DNA of 64,000 nucleotides. Source: UBA7672 sp041166025 (lineage in GTDB: Bacteria; Pseudomonadota; Alphaproteobacteria; Caulobacterales; Hyphomonadaceae). The stretch is from the NCBI GenBank assembly GCA_041166025.1, contig JBEAMJ010000007.1, positions 62,001 through 126,000 of the forward strand, written 5' to 3'. Both the position numbers and the translations under genes were made by a program. A model generated the notes under the pieces. The model made no database searches, was not told where the DNA came from, and worked only from the letters and a program-made list of their open reading frames with translations. The first letter of the stretch is position 1; every line of letters begins with the position of its first letter. Below, in pieces: positions 1 through 8,297 of the stretch.

Positions 1-1
1 A

Positions 2-664
2 ACGCGCAATCGCGACTTTGTGACGGTTGGCGCCCGCCTGCGCCAGCTGCAGTCCAAGGGGCGTTTCGATTTCGAGCTCGAATATGCTCACCAGTCCGGA
101 ACGGCGCGCGCCAGCAGCAGCCCGCTTGATGTCACGCCCATCGATCAGGACGCAGAGATGGCGCACGCCGCCATCGGTTACACCTTCGATGCGCCCTGGT
201 CGCCTTACCTGTCGCTGCAATACGATTTCGCCTCAGGCGACCGTTCGCCCGCAGACCGCGCGAGCCAGCGATTTGACACGCTCTTCGGCGACCGCGCCTT
301 CGAGTTTGGTCCGACCGCCCTCGACGGCTTCATTGCGCGGACAAACCTCGCCTCCCCCGGCATCCGCCTTGAAGTGAGACCCGATGCAGAGAGCGACGCT
401 TACATCATGGCGCGCGACGTCCGCCTTGTTTCTGAGACTGACAGTTTCGGCAACTCCGGCGTGCGCGATCCTGCCGGCCTTTCAGGCGATCATGCGGGCC
501 TTCAGATCGAGGGCCGCTACCGCCGCTGGCTGGTGAGGGATTCCTTGCGCCTGGCCGTCGGCGCGGCGATCGTTGCAACCGGGGGTTTCCTCGAGACCGC
601 TCCCAATGCAACGCGGCAGGGCGATCCGGTCTACGGCTTCAGCGAACTCACCTGGACATTCTAG
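2..664 (+). CDS. Alginate-export-type outer-membrane porin, 3' part
   Basis: The reading frame is open to the left edge, so the gene starts before the window and only about the last 220 residues are present. The translation shows alternating polar/hydrophobic strands with many aromatic residues and ends in Trp-Thr-Phe, the terminal aromatic typical of outer-membrane beta-barrels inserted by the BAM machinery. The text (VTVGARLRQLQ near the edge, SLQYDFASGD, GFSELTWTF at the end) resembles the alginate_export (AlgE-like) barrel family, which carries carbohydrate or organic anions across the outer membrane. The substrate cannot be read from this fragment. An in-frame GTG at 20 is most likely an internal valine. 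Confidence 0.75.
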   Translation, partial: TRNRDFVTVGARLRQLQSKGRFDFELEYAHQSGTARASSSPLDVTPIDQDAEMAHAAIGYTFDAPWSPYLSLQYDFASGDRSPADRASQRFDTLFGDRAFEFGPTALDGFIARTNLASPGIRLEVRPDAESDAYIMARDVRLVSETDSFGNSGVRDPAGLSGDHAGLQIEGRYRRWLVRDSLRLAVGAAIVATGGFLETAPNATRQGDPVYGFSELTWTF

Positions 665-1038
665 TCGAGCCGGACGCCCTCGAAGCTGCGCCGCATCACC
701 AGCTGGTGCTCGACATGCGCCATCGCTTCGAGCGCCTCACCAAGGGCGTCCTTGACGGCCGAAATCGCCACCGCCGCCTCGACGCGTGAGGCAGTCCCGC
801 TCCGACCGAGCTTTTCGGCCCTTTCACAGACATCGCCCAGGTCCATGGCCCCGACCGATCGCGCAGCGCCCTTGATGCCGTGGGCGGCGTCCGCCCACTG
901 CTCCGCTTCAGCCTGATGGTCGAGCAGGCGCGACCACAGGTCGGCCGACTGGCGGAATATGCCGAGCGCTTCAACCGCAAGACCAGCATCCCCGCCGGTC
1001 ATCATTTCAAGCTGGGAAAGTTGGATCGCCTGCGCCAT
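661..1038 (-). CDS. Hpt-domain phosphotransfer protein
   Basis: A 125-residue all-helical protein with the Hpt signature HGIKGAARSVGA; His53 is the expected phospho-accepting residue. Hpt proteins relay phosphate between receiver domains of hybrid kinases and response regulators. The ATG at 1036-1038 was chosen because a GGGGAGG-like ribosome site lies about 10 bases upstream; longer reading starts up to 1155 lack support. The stop overlaps the end of the convergent porin gene. No kinase or regulator is adjacent, so it is an orphan; the hybrid kinase at 41.6-43.8 kb, which has a receiver but no Hpt domain, is one conceivable partner, but this is only inference. Confidence 0.8.
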   Translation of the reverse strand: MAQAIQLSQLEMMTGGDAGLAVEALGIFRQSADLWSRLLDHQAEAEQWADAAHGIKGAARSVGAMDLGDVCERAEKLGRSGTASRVEAAVAISAVKDALGEALEAMAHVEHQLVMRRSFEGVRLD

Positions 1039-1185
1039 GGCCCCCTGGCCTCCCCGGGGGAGGACTCCTGTCGCCCGAGAATCAGGGAGGCCCGGAAACA
1101 TTGGGTTAAGCCCGCTTGTCCCAAGGCATGGCCCCCCCGGCCTCAAATCGTTCAATTCTCGGGCAATCGCCGAACTTTGGCCTTG

Positions 1186-1200
1186 AAGCTGGATCAGCTT
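1186..1200. promoter_or_regulatory. Palindrome in divergent intergenic region
   Basis: AAGCTG-GAT-CAGCTT is a perfect 6+6 inverted repeat with a 3-base centre, lying between the Hpt gene and the small rightward ORF. It could be a binding site for a dimeric regulator; nothing else supports this. Confidence 0.2.
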
Positions 1201-1235
1201 GGGATCACCAATCCGCGGGTACAGGGGTACGCCCG

Positions 1236-1403
1236 ATGATCGAAGTCATAGTGAACGTCAGGGACGCGGTTTTTGCCGCTTTGGTTGCCTGGACGGGTGT
1301 CGGCGATGCCGAACCGCCCAAGCCCCAGAAGGATCAGGTTTCGCACAGCCAGCCTGCAGCAGCCGAAAAACCCGTTCAACAACAGGCGCCCAAGGTCTAT
1401 TAA
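1236..1403 (+). CDS. Possible small protein, 55 aa
   Basis: A short frame beginning ATG at 1236 with AGGGG about 8 bases before it. The N-terminal half (MIEVIVNVRDAVFAALVAW) is hydrophobic and could be one membrane-associated helix; the rest is rich in Pro, Gln, Ala and Lys. No family recognised. It precedes the TipN-like gene by about 190 bases on the same strand. It may be a genuine small protein or chance; conservation in relatives would decide. Confidence 0.35.
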   Translation: MIEVIVNVRDAVFAALVAWTGVGDAEPPKPQKDQVSHSQPAAAEKPVQQQAPKVY

Positions 1404-1597
1404 CCCGTCCGGCCGCCAGGTCTGGTAAAACTGCTGCGGGCCTGTCTCGCACCCCTTTCCAATCTGGCGCCGCACCTGCACACTCCGTTTGCTGTGAGGG
1501 CGGGCCGGTTTGGGCTCGGTGCGTTATTTGCCGGAGCCCACACCGCGCCTGCTTGCTGGCGCGAGTTCGCCATAGTGACTGGGCAAAGCTGACCTTT

Positions 1598-3519
1598 ATG
1601 ATGGACCCGCTCGAACGCCGCGCTAGCACCCGGATCAAGGCGCAGCTGGAGACAGCTCGCACCGCTGGCGCATGGATGCCGTGGGCAGGCGCAGGTGTTG
1701 CGCTTGCGCTCTGGGGGGCCATCAGCATCTGGCTGGTCGCGACGCTGGGCATCGAGGGGTTGATCAACCAGCCGCCGACCGTGCTTGCTGGCGGGTTCGC
1801 GGTACTCCTTGCCATCGGCCTCACCCTGGTCTGCGCGGGTCTGATGGCGCGCGAAGGCGTGCGCTCGGCCAAGGCGAATGCCGTCGTCCTCACCTCCGCC
1901 AAGCTGCTGCTTGAGCCGGCCGAATCATCCCGCGAGGAAGTAGCGAGCCTGGCCGAAGCCGTCGCTCGCGAAACGCAGACCATCAACCGCGCGCTGACCG
2001 AAACCCGCTCGCGCCTCGATTCGCTCAAGGGCGATATCGAGGTCAGCGTCACCGCCGCCCTCAAGGCCGCGGAGATCGTCCGCGCCGACAGCGAAGTGCT
2101 GGTCCACAAGATGGGCTCCGAGCGCCAGGGACTGGCGCAGCTTGCCGAGAACCTGCGCCATCAGTCCGACACGCTCGCCAAGGCCATTCCGCGCCACGCC
2201 CAGCTGATGGCGGACGCAACCCGCGCAGCCCAGGAGCAGGTCCGCCAGGCCGACGCCACGATCGACCAGCGCCTGCGCGACATGAACGAGACCGCCGGCC
2301 ATCTTGCGCAACGCATTGCCCAGCTCGACACGATGGGCGCGGAAAGCCGCAAGCGTGCGCAGAACCTCGCGAGCGTGCTGATGCGTCTCGACGAGCAGCT
2401 GGTTCAGTCGACCCGCATGGTCGAAGCCGCGACGAAGGCGGGCGAGCTTGCTGCAGCTGCGACCCGCTCAACCGCCGAAAGCCTGCGCGACACTGTTTCC
2501 GACGCCATCGGCTCGGCGCTCAAGGCGACCGAAACCATCAACACGCGTTCGGCTCAGGCCTCCGATGACGCTCGCCAGGCGATGGCCCTGCTGAAGGAGG
2601 CCGGCCTACAGGCCGAGGCAACCACGCGCGCCGCCGCCCACGCCGCCCGCGCCCATGCCGATGAGACCGAAAAGCGGATCAACCAGCTGTCCGACACGCT
2701 GTTCAAGACCGCGACCAAGGCGACCAACGCTGCCGAGGGGGGTCTTGAGCGCGCACGTGCGCGGATCGAAAAGGCTTCGCTCCTGATCGGCCGGATGAAG
2801 GAGGACAGCGAACCCTCGTCCGTCGACGACCTCATCCTTGAACCCTTCGCCCAATCCCCGGCGCCACAGCCGGCCAAGCCGGAACCGGCGCCGGCAGCGC
2901 CTGCTCCTGTTGCGATTCCGCTGTTCGCCAACAAGCCGACCGCGGCTTCCGATGCGGCCTGGTTCAAGCAAGAGGCGCGGCCCGCTCCTAGCCCGCCCAA
3001 ACCAGAGCCCGCGCCGGAATCAGAGCTGATACTCGACCGCCCGGCGCCGCCGGCCCGCCCTGCAGTCCCTGCCCGCGCGGAGCCCTACTTCGCAGACCCG
3101 TTCGCAGCCAGCGAGCCCAAGTCGAGGGAACGTGGCGCGGTCTTCTCGACAGCGTCGACGACATTGGCCCGCGTCCAGGCGAAACCGCCGCCGGCTCAAT
3201 CATCGACCGTCTCGATCGCGGCGGCGTGCGCCTGCACGTAGTCAAGGCCTCCGACCTGCGCCGTATCGCGAACGCCGCCCACCAGGGCGAGCGGCAGCGC
3301 CGCCGCGCCATCCGCGACACTGCGCCGAGCGAGATCCAGCGCGTCACCCGCATGCTCGAGGCTGACCGCGACCTCCAGCACGCGGCCCGCAATTTCGTCG
3401 CCTCCGAAGAGCCGGATGCCCTGCGCGTGCTGTCGACGGCCGATCGCGCACGCGAGAATGCACACCCGCGCCTCTCCGCCTACCTGCTGCTTGACGCAGC
3501 GCTGGGCACGCAGTTTTGA
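1598..3519 (+). CDS. TipN-like membrane coiled-coil protein, apparent frameshift
   Basis: Starts at the double ATG at 1598/1601. The N-terminus carries two hydrophobic helices (about residues 20-45 and 55-80), followed by about 320 residues of charged, Ala-rich heptad sequence predicted as coiled coil, then a Pro/Ala-rich linker. The first frame stops at 3241, but from about 3121 another frame one base back continues without stop to 3519 and encodes a convincing helical C-terminal domain (TWRGLLDSVDD ... RRIANAAHQGERQRR ... SAYLLLDAALGTQF). The break lies between about 3108 and 3140; one missing base, for example in the GGGAAC run near 3126, would join the frames. Two membrane helices plus long coiled coil plus this tail match the layout I recall for the polarity factor TipN of Caulobacter relatives; that identity is an inference. 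The break could be a sequencing error or a real mutation. Confidence 0.55.
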
Positions 3520-3531
3520 GCTAGCAGCAGT

Positions 3532-4140
3532 CTATTGCAGCCGCGCGAGCGCATTCCGCGCGACGAAGGCCGCCACCTCGTCAGCGACCCGCTGTGCGGC
3601 CAGGGCCAACGCAGCCGCGCGCGCGCGTGGCGCACGGTCCACGGGTGAGCCTTCCGCCGAGAATGTCTCCTGCGCAACCATCCGGCGATTGAACGCGTCG
3701 AGGAGGCTGACCTGCACCTCGACCCTCCCCGGCGATGTTTCGCGACCGGCAGAAAGGTCGACAATGCGCCAGCGCACCTCGTAATCAACATCGGCGCCGA
3801 GGGCTGCAGGCGCTGCACGGCCAGGCCCGCCGGCCTTGGTGAGCGAATTGACGACGGCGCCCTGCAACAGCGAGGGCGCATTGTCCGACCAGCGGACATC
3901 GTTGAGATAGACCAGCTCCTGCTCCTGGCGCACCGCAATGTCGACGCCGGCAAAGGCGCGCGAGCTTTCCGGTGGGTAGACGGCGACATCAGCCTGCAAT
4001 GGCGAGGCAGGAGCGACGGCCCGCTCGGCCGGCAGCGCGATCAGCGCGGAGGGAATGAAAGGCTCGGGCAGCACCGAAACGCAGCCGCCAAGCGCGGTTG
4101 CGCAGGCCAGCACGAAGAGGTGGCGGGCGGGTCTCATCAT
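3532..4140 (-). CDS. ABC-type transport auxiliary lipoprotein (PqiC/MCE-associated)
   Basis: A 202-residue protein with a lipoprotein signal ending in LGGC (Cys20). It follows the MCE-protein gene immediately (stop of that gene at 4141), and its layout matches the ABC_trans_aux family, periplasmic lipoproteins that accompany MlaD-like or PqiB-like lipid carriers and are thought to sit on the inner face of the outer membrane. It is the last gene of the four-gene lipid-transport operon. Phospholipid transport between membranes is known for the family; the direction and substrate here are not visible. Confidence 0.8.
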   Translation of the reverse strand: MMRPARHLFVLACATALGGCVSVLPEPFIPSALIALPAERAVAPASPLQADVAVYPPESSRAFAGVDIAVRQEQELVYLNDVRWSDNAPSLLQGAVVNSLTKAGGPGRAAPAALGADVDYEVRWRIVDLSAGRETSPGRVEVQVSLLDAFNRRMVAQETFSAEGSPVDRAPRARAAALALAAQRVADEVAAFVARNALARLQ

Positions 4141-5094
4141 CTAGCGCTCCACCGGCGGCGGCTGTTGATAGACAAAGCGGCTGGGGTCCTGCTCGACCTG
4201 GGCGAGAAGCTGCTGCAGCCGGGTCATCACGATCTGCAGATCGCTCGCCGTGTTGCCGACCTGGCGGATCGCGCGGCTGGCCGCCGGAGCGATTTCCGAG
4301 TTGATCGTGGTTACCGTTTCGCGGACACCTTCCATTGCGACCTGTGCATCGTCGAGCACAGGATCGAGCTTGCGCATCACCGTTGAGGCGTCGGCTGACA
4401 GCGTCGCAACATCCTTTGTCACGCTGGCGGCGGCCTGGTCGAACGATCTGGCCGCTGATTCGAGGGCAACAGCCGCCGTATTGATGTTGACCATGGCCCT
4501 GGTTGCCTCGTCGATAATACCGTCCTCACGCGCGATCTTGGCGAGCGCCGTATCGAGACTGGCGAGCGTCGAGGTGAGATGAAGGATGTTCTCCTCCGAA
4601 AGCGCCTCATTCACCTTCCGGATCGTGTCGCCCGAGACGCTGAGCAGGTCCTGGCCGCCGGAGAACAGCTCGTCCACCAGCGTGCGGCTGCTCGGGATCT
4701 GCGGCGTCTCGCCGTTGACCGGGTCCAGCAGCGGCGTCGCCGGATCGCCGGCGAGGATCTGGATGAAGGTAACACCCGTTATGCCCTGGAAGTTGAGCTG
4801 CGCGACAGAGTCGGTCCGCACCGGGGTCTGCCCTTCGACCCGGATGTGGGCGATCACGCGGTTGGGGTCGACGCGGTCAAGTCTCAGCGTCGTCACCTCC
4901 CCGACCTTGATGCCGTTGAACCGGACCTCGCCGCCTTCGGACAGTCCGTTGACCGGGCCGCTGAAGATAACATCGTAGTCCTTGTAGCTGCGGCTGAACG
5001 GATTGCCGGCGATCCACAGCGTGAACAGGGCGAGCGCGCCGGCTGCAAGCAGAACGAACGCTCCGATCAGTACGTAATTGGCCTTCGTTTCCAT
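4141..5094 (-). CDS. MlaD/MCE-family lipid-binding protein
   Basis: 317 residues. It begins METKANYVLIGAFVLLAAG, the typical MCE start with one membrane anchor (about residues 8-28), followed by an MCE domain with the sequence FSGPVNGLSEGGEVRFNGIK. The rest is a long helical region with many Ala, Asp and Thr residues, as in proteins that form hexameric rings or tubes in the periplasm. It sits between the ATPase gene (3 bases upstream) and the auxiliary lipoprotein (next base), so the substrate-carrying part of the transporter is clear. No separate MlaC-like soluble carrier is encoded nearby. Confidence 0.88.
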   Translation of the reverse strand: METKANYVLIGAFVLLAAGALALFTLWIAGNPFSRSYKDYDVIFSGPVNGLSEGGEVRFNGIKVGEVTTLRLDRVDPNRVIAHIRVEGQTPVRTDSVAQLNFQGITGVTFIQILAGDPATPLLDPVNGETPQIPSSRTLVDELFSGGQDLLSVSGDTIRKVNEALSEENILHLTSTLASLDTALAKIAREDGIIDEATRAMVNINTAAVALESAARSFDQAAASVTKDVATLSADASTVMRKLDPVLDDAQVAMEGVRETVTTINSEIAPAASRAIRQVGNTASDLQIVMTRLQQLLAQVEQDPSRFVYQQPPPVER

Positions 5095-5097
5095 GGC

Positions 5098-5904
5098 CTA
5101 TCTCACCGCCGCCCGGCCGCGCGGGCCTGAGAAGTACTCCTGGATCCACGGATGGGGGTTCTGGCGGACCTCATCCAGCGGACCAATTGCAAGCACCTTG
5201 CCGTCACTCAACACCGCAATGCGGTCGCAAGTCGCCGCCAGCGTGTCGAGATCATGCGTCACAAGGAAGACAGTTAATCCTAGCGCCTGGCTCAGCGAGC
5301 GCACCAGCTCGTCGAACTTCGCCGCCCCGATCGGATCGAGACCCGCTGTGGGCTCGTCGAGAAAGAGCAACTCCGGGTCGAGCGACAACGCGCGCGCCAG
5401 CGCGGCCCGTTTGCGCATGCCGCCCGAGAGGTCTGCGGGACGCTTCGGAGCGGCCTCCAGCTCCAGGCCGGCCAGTCTGATCTTGAGATCCGCCAACTCG
5501 CGCATCAGACCGTCGGGAATCTTCGTGTGCTCGACCATGGGCGCCATGACGTTCTCCCGCACCGTCATGGTGGAGAACAGGGCGCCGTCCTGGAACATGA
5601 CTCCCCAGCGGCGTTCGATCGTCACTCGCTCCTCGCGCGAAAGGGCGCTCAGCCGGCGACCGAAAACTTCGATTTCGCCGGCGTTCGGCGTGTGCAGCCC
5701 GACGATTGAGCGGAGCAGGACGGATTTGCCCGTGCCTGATCCGCCGATCACGCCAAGGATCTCGCCACGCATCATGTCGAGGTCGAGGCCGTGATGCACG
5801 GTCTTGGTCCCGAAGCGGTTGACGAGACCGCGCACGCGCACGGCGACGGCCTTGCCGTTGACGTCGGCGCGCGTCTCGCGCGTGGGGGCGGGCGGTTCGT
5901 TCAT
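5098..5904 (-). CDS. MlaF-like ABC transporter ATPase
   Basis: 268 residues with Walker A GGSGTGKS (54-61), ABC signature LSGGMRKR (about 158-165) and Walker B LLFLDEPTAGLDP (about 178-190). This is the ATP-hydrolysing subunit that drives the adjacent MCE lipid transporter from the cytoplasm. The start at 5904 was chosen because ATG overlaps the TGA of the permease gene by four bases, indicating translational coupling; the open frame upstream lies inside the permease gene. Confidence 0.9.
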   Translation of the reverse strand: MNEPPAPTRETRADVNGKAVAVRVRGLVNRFGTKTVHHGLDLDMMRGEILGVIGGSGTGKSVLLRSIVGLHTPNAGEIEVFGRRLSALSREERVTIERRWGVMFQDGALFSTMTVRENVMAPMVEHTKIPDGLMRELADLKIRLAGLELEAAPKRPADLSGGMRKRAALARALSLDPELLFLDEPTAGLDPIGAAKFDELVRSLSQALGLTVFLVTHDLDTLAATCDRIAVLSDGKVLAIGPLDEVRQNPHPWIQEYFSGPRGRAAVR

Positions 5905-7031
5905 ATGTCCAGCTGGTAGTAGAAGATTGCGAACAGCGCATCGAGCGCGATGACAAGGAAGATAGCCTGGACGACGGCTGAGGTGGTGCGCCGCCCGAGC
6001 GAGACGACATCCTGCTCGACAAGCATGCCCTGGCGGCATCCGACCATCGCGACCACGAGCGCAAACACAGGCGCCTTGATCATGCCCACCCAGAAGTGTT
6101 TTGGCGGGATGACTTCCTGGAAGCGGGTGATGAACATCTGCGGCGAGATATCCATGGCGCCCCAGGCTGCGATGAGGCCGCCGCCGATGCCGGCAATCGT
6201 CGCGGCGAATGTGAGGAGTGGCGTCATGATCAGGAGCGCAATGAGACGTGGGGCCACGAGGGCCTCCATCGGGTCCAGCCCGATCACCCGCATGGCGTCG
6301 ATCTCCTGGCGCATCTTCATCGCGCCGATCTGCGCGGTAAAGGCGCTGTCGGTGCGCCCGGCGAGAAGGATGGCGGTCAGGACAGCGCCAAACTCGCGCA
6401 GCATCCCGATTCCGACTAGCTCCACGGTGAAGACCGATGCGTTGAACATCGCCAGCAGGTTGGCGCCGATGAATGCGATCACCAGGCCGATGAAGAAGGA
6501 CAGGAAGCAGACGATCGGCAGCGCATCGAGCCCGACCTCTTCCATGATCGCCACGACCGACCGGATGCGGATGCGGCGCGGATTGATGGCGAGCCGGCCG
6601 AGCGTCGCCATCGTTTCGCCGATGAAGGACAGGAGGCCAAGGAATTCTTGCCAGGCGTCGACAGCGCCGCGCCCGGCCCGGTCCATCAGGGCGATGAGGC
6701 CGGGTGGACGCACGGGATCGGGCGGCGCTGCAGGGCTCGCCTTGCGGACCTTGCCGAGGAGCCGCGCAATCGTGGGATGGCTGCCGCGTATCTCGATCGG
6801 ATCGTCGACCCCGTCGAGCGCGCCAAAGGCCCGGTCGATCAGGTAGGCGCCCGACGTGTCGAACTGCTCGAGCTCGCAGACATCGAGGATCGCGTCATAG
6901 GAGATTTTTGTGTTGCGCAGCTTTTCTTCGACGTCGGCGACAGTCCACACGGTCCAGTCACCGGCGATGAGCAGGACCTGCCTGCCCTCCGCGGTGGTAT
7001 CCACCTGAAATCGTGTTGAATTGATCGCCAT
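5901..7031 (-). CDS. MlaE-type permease with N-terminal STAS domain
   Basis: 376 residues. The first ~100 residues look like a STAS/MlaB-type domain (VLLIAGDWTVWTV ... FDTSGAYLIDRA), and the remainder is an MlaE permease with about five to six membrane segments and the family sequence ELVGIGMLREFGAVLTAILL. In Escherichia coli MlaB is a separate protein that stabilises the MlaFE complex; here it appears fused, a layout common in alphaproteobacteria. First gene of the leftward lipid-transport operon; the next gene starts within its stop codon. Confidence 0.9.
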   Translation of the reverse strand: MAINSTRFQVDTTAEGRQVLLIAGDWTVWTVADVEEKLRNTKISYDAILDVCELEQFDTSGAYLIDRAFGALDGVDDPIEIRGSHPTIARLLGKVRKASPAAPPDPVRPPGLIALMDRAGRGAVDAWQEFLGLLSFIGETMATLGRLAINPRRIRIRSVVAIMEEVGLDALPIVCFLSFFIGLVIAFIGANLLAMFNASVFTVELVGIGMLREFGAVLTAILLAGRTDSAFTAQIGAMKMRQEIDAMRVIGLDPMEALVAPRLIALLIMTPLLTFAATIAGIGGGLIAAWGAMDISPQMFITRFQEVIPPKHFWVGMIKAPVFALVVAMVGCRQGMLVEQDVVSLGRRTTSAVVQAIFLVIALDALFAIFYYQLDI

Positions 7032-7194
7032 TGTGCAGGTTTACGTTAGAAACATGTAGGAAACACCAAACCGGACCCGGTCGCGATGCGGTTCGCGTGG
7101 AGGTTGCGGGCGGTCAGATCCTCATCCTCGCCTTAACTTCGGCCGGGTGTTGGTGTTTACCTGCTGGAAAGGCTGTCCTTCCCACGGAGCATTG

Positions 7195-7575
7195 ATGCGT
7201 GCACTGATCGTTGCAGCAGCGCTACTTGGTTTGCTGTTGGTTGCGGCTGGCGCCGCGGGCGGGCATTCGATGGTGCCGTCCGACGCGGCCGCGCGCTGGC
7301 AGGGGGCCTTCCTCTACGGGTTTGCGCACACGCTCGCAGCGATGATCGCCGCGATCCTGCCGTTTCACAATCTGCTGCAGTACGCCGCCGGATGGGCCTT
7401 CGTGCTCAGCGTGCCGCTGTTCTCCGGAGTGCAGATCGGCAAGATCATGCTTGGCGGCATCGCCACGACGCCGACACCGCTGGATTCCGTGAGCTTCCTG
7501 GTGCCGGTCGGAGGCGTGGCGTTCATTTCAGGCTGGCTGCTGCTGGGCCTGTCGGCGATCATCGCGCGGCGCTGA
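7195..7575 (+). CDS. DUF423 family membrane protein
   Basis: 126 residues with four hydrophobic segments. Features of the DUF423 (YgdD-like) family are seen: a first helix with LLGLLLVAAGAAGGH, a central FAHTLAAMIAA helix and a C-terminal GGVAFISGWLLL helix. Family members are small inner-membrane proteins of unknown function. The ATG at 7195 is preceded by GGAGC at a short spacing; an earlier in-frame start at 7147 would add an unsupported tail. It is divergent from the lipid-transport operon, with a 163-base shared upstream region. Confidence 0.8.
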   Translation: MRALIVAAALLGLLLVAAGAAGGHSMVPSDAAARWQGAFLYGFAHTLAAMIAAILPFHNLLQYAAGWAFVLSVPLFSGVQIGKIMLGGIATTPTPLDSVSFLVPVGGVAFISGWLLLGLSAIIARR

Positions 7576-7578
7576 AGG

Positions 7579-8181
7579 TCAGCTCCCGACCGGCTCGTCG
7601 GCCTCCACGCGTGCGGCGGCAAGATCATCTGCGGTCTCGCGCGCACGCAACAGCGCATCATCGAGCGGCTTGAGTTCAAGCGATACCTGGTACTCCGCAT
7701 CGGATCGCTTGTTGGCCGCCACGATGGCGTCCGAAAATGAATCGCGCGCCTGGCGGGCGTGGATCAGGGCGCCTTCAAAGGCGGAGACGTCGTCGCGGGC
7801 CATGTCACCCGTGCCGATCAGTGTCCGGGCCAGACTATCGAGCCGGGAAAGGTCCTGCGCCGCACGCGCCATGTCCTCACGGACACGGGCGACAGCCGCC
7901 GCGGGCGAGAGCCGGTCGGCCCCGATCGCGCGCCAATAGGCGTTTTCCTCCGCGCGCCTGCCGGCGAGCATATCCGCCAGCGTCGACAAGGTCGCCTCGC
8001 CGGTTGCGAGCTTCTTGCTGCGCGTGTCCTGGTTGAAGGCTTCGGAGGCTTTCTGCAATTGAGACTGCTCGGCGGTGAGCGAGAGCTCGGCGCTGACCGG
8101 CTCATAGACCGAGACTGTTGCGCAGCCCGCAAGGGGTGTGGCCAACGCCAGGCACAGAACGATCGAACGCAGCTTCGGCAC
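7579..8181 (-). CDS. Lipoprotein, uncharacterised helical
   Basis: About 200 residues. If read from GTG at 8181 the protein starts VPKLRSIVLCLALATPLAGC, an almost ideal lipoprotein signal with Cys at position 20, and an AGG lies a few bases upstream. An ATG at 8235 in the same frame would put 18 extra residues before the signal, which is less likely. The mature part is Ala-rich, charged and helical, with no recognised domain. It converges with the DUF423 gene, 3 bases apart, and diverges from the peptidase gene. Confidence 0.65.
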   Translation of the reverse strand: MPKLRSIVLCLALATPLAGCATVSVYEPVSAELSLTAEQSQLQKASEAFNQDTRSKKLATGEATLSTLADMLAGRRAEENAYWRAIGADRLSPAAAVARVREDMARAAQDLSRLDSLARTLIGTGDMARDDVSAFEGALIHARQARDSFSDAIVAANKRSDAEYQVSLELKPLDDALLRARETADDLAAARVEADEPVGS

Positions 8182-8297
8182 CGAACCTAACCGGAAAAGT
8201 TCTTGGAGTGTCAGGTCGTTATAGATGCGTTGCATCGAAATACAAACATCGGCTGTATCGGTTGACGCAAGGATGGCTGCCGGTAGATGAAACAACG

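Noticed and set aside
3100..3140. Programmed -1 ribosomal frameshift site
   Set aside because: No X-XXY-YYZ heptamer occurs in the right phase and no stable downstream hairpin was evident; a lost base is simpler.
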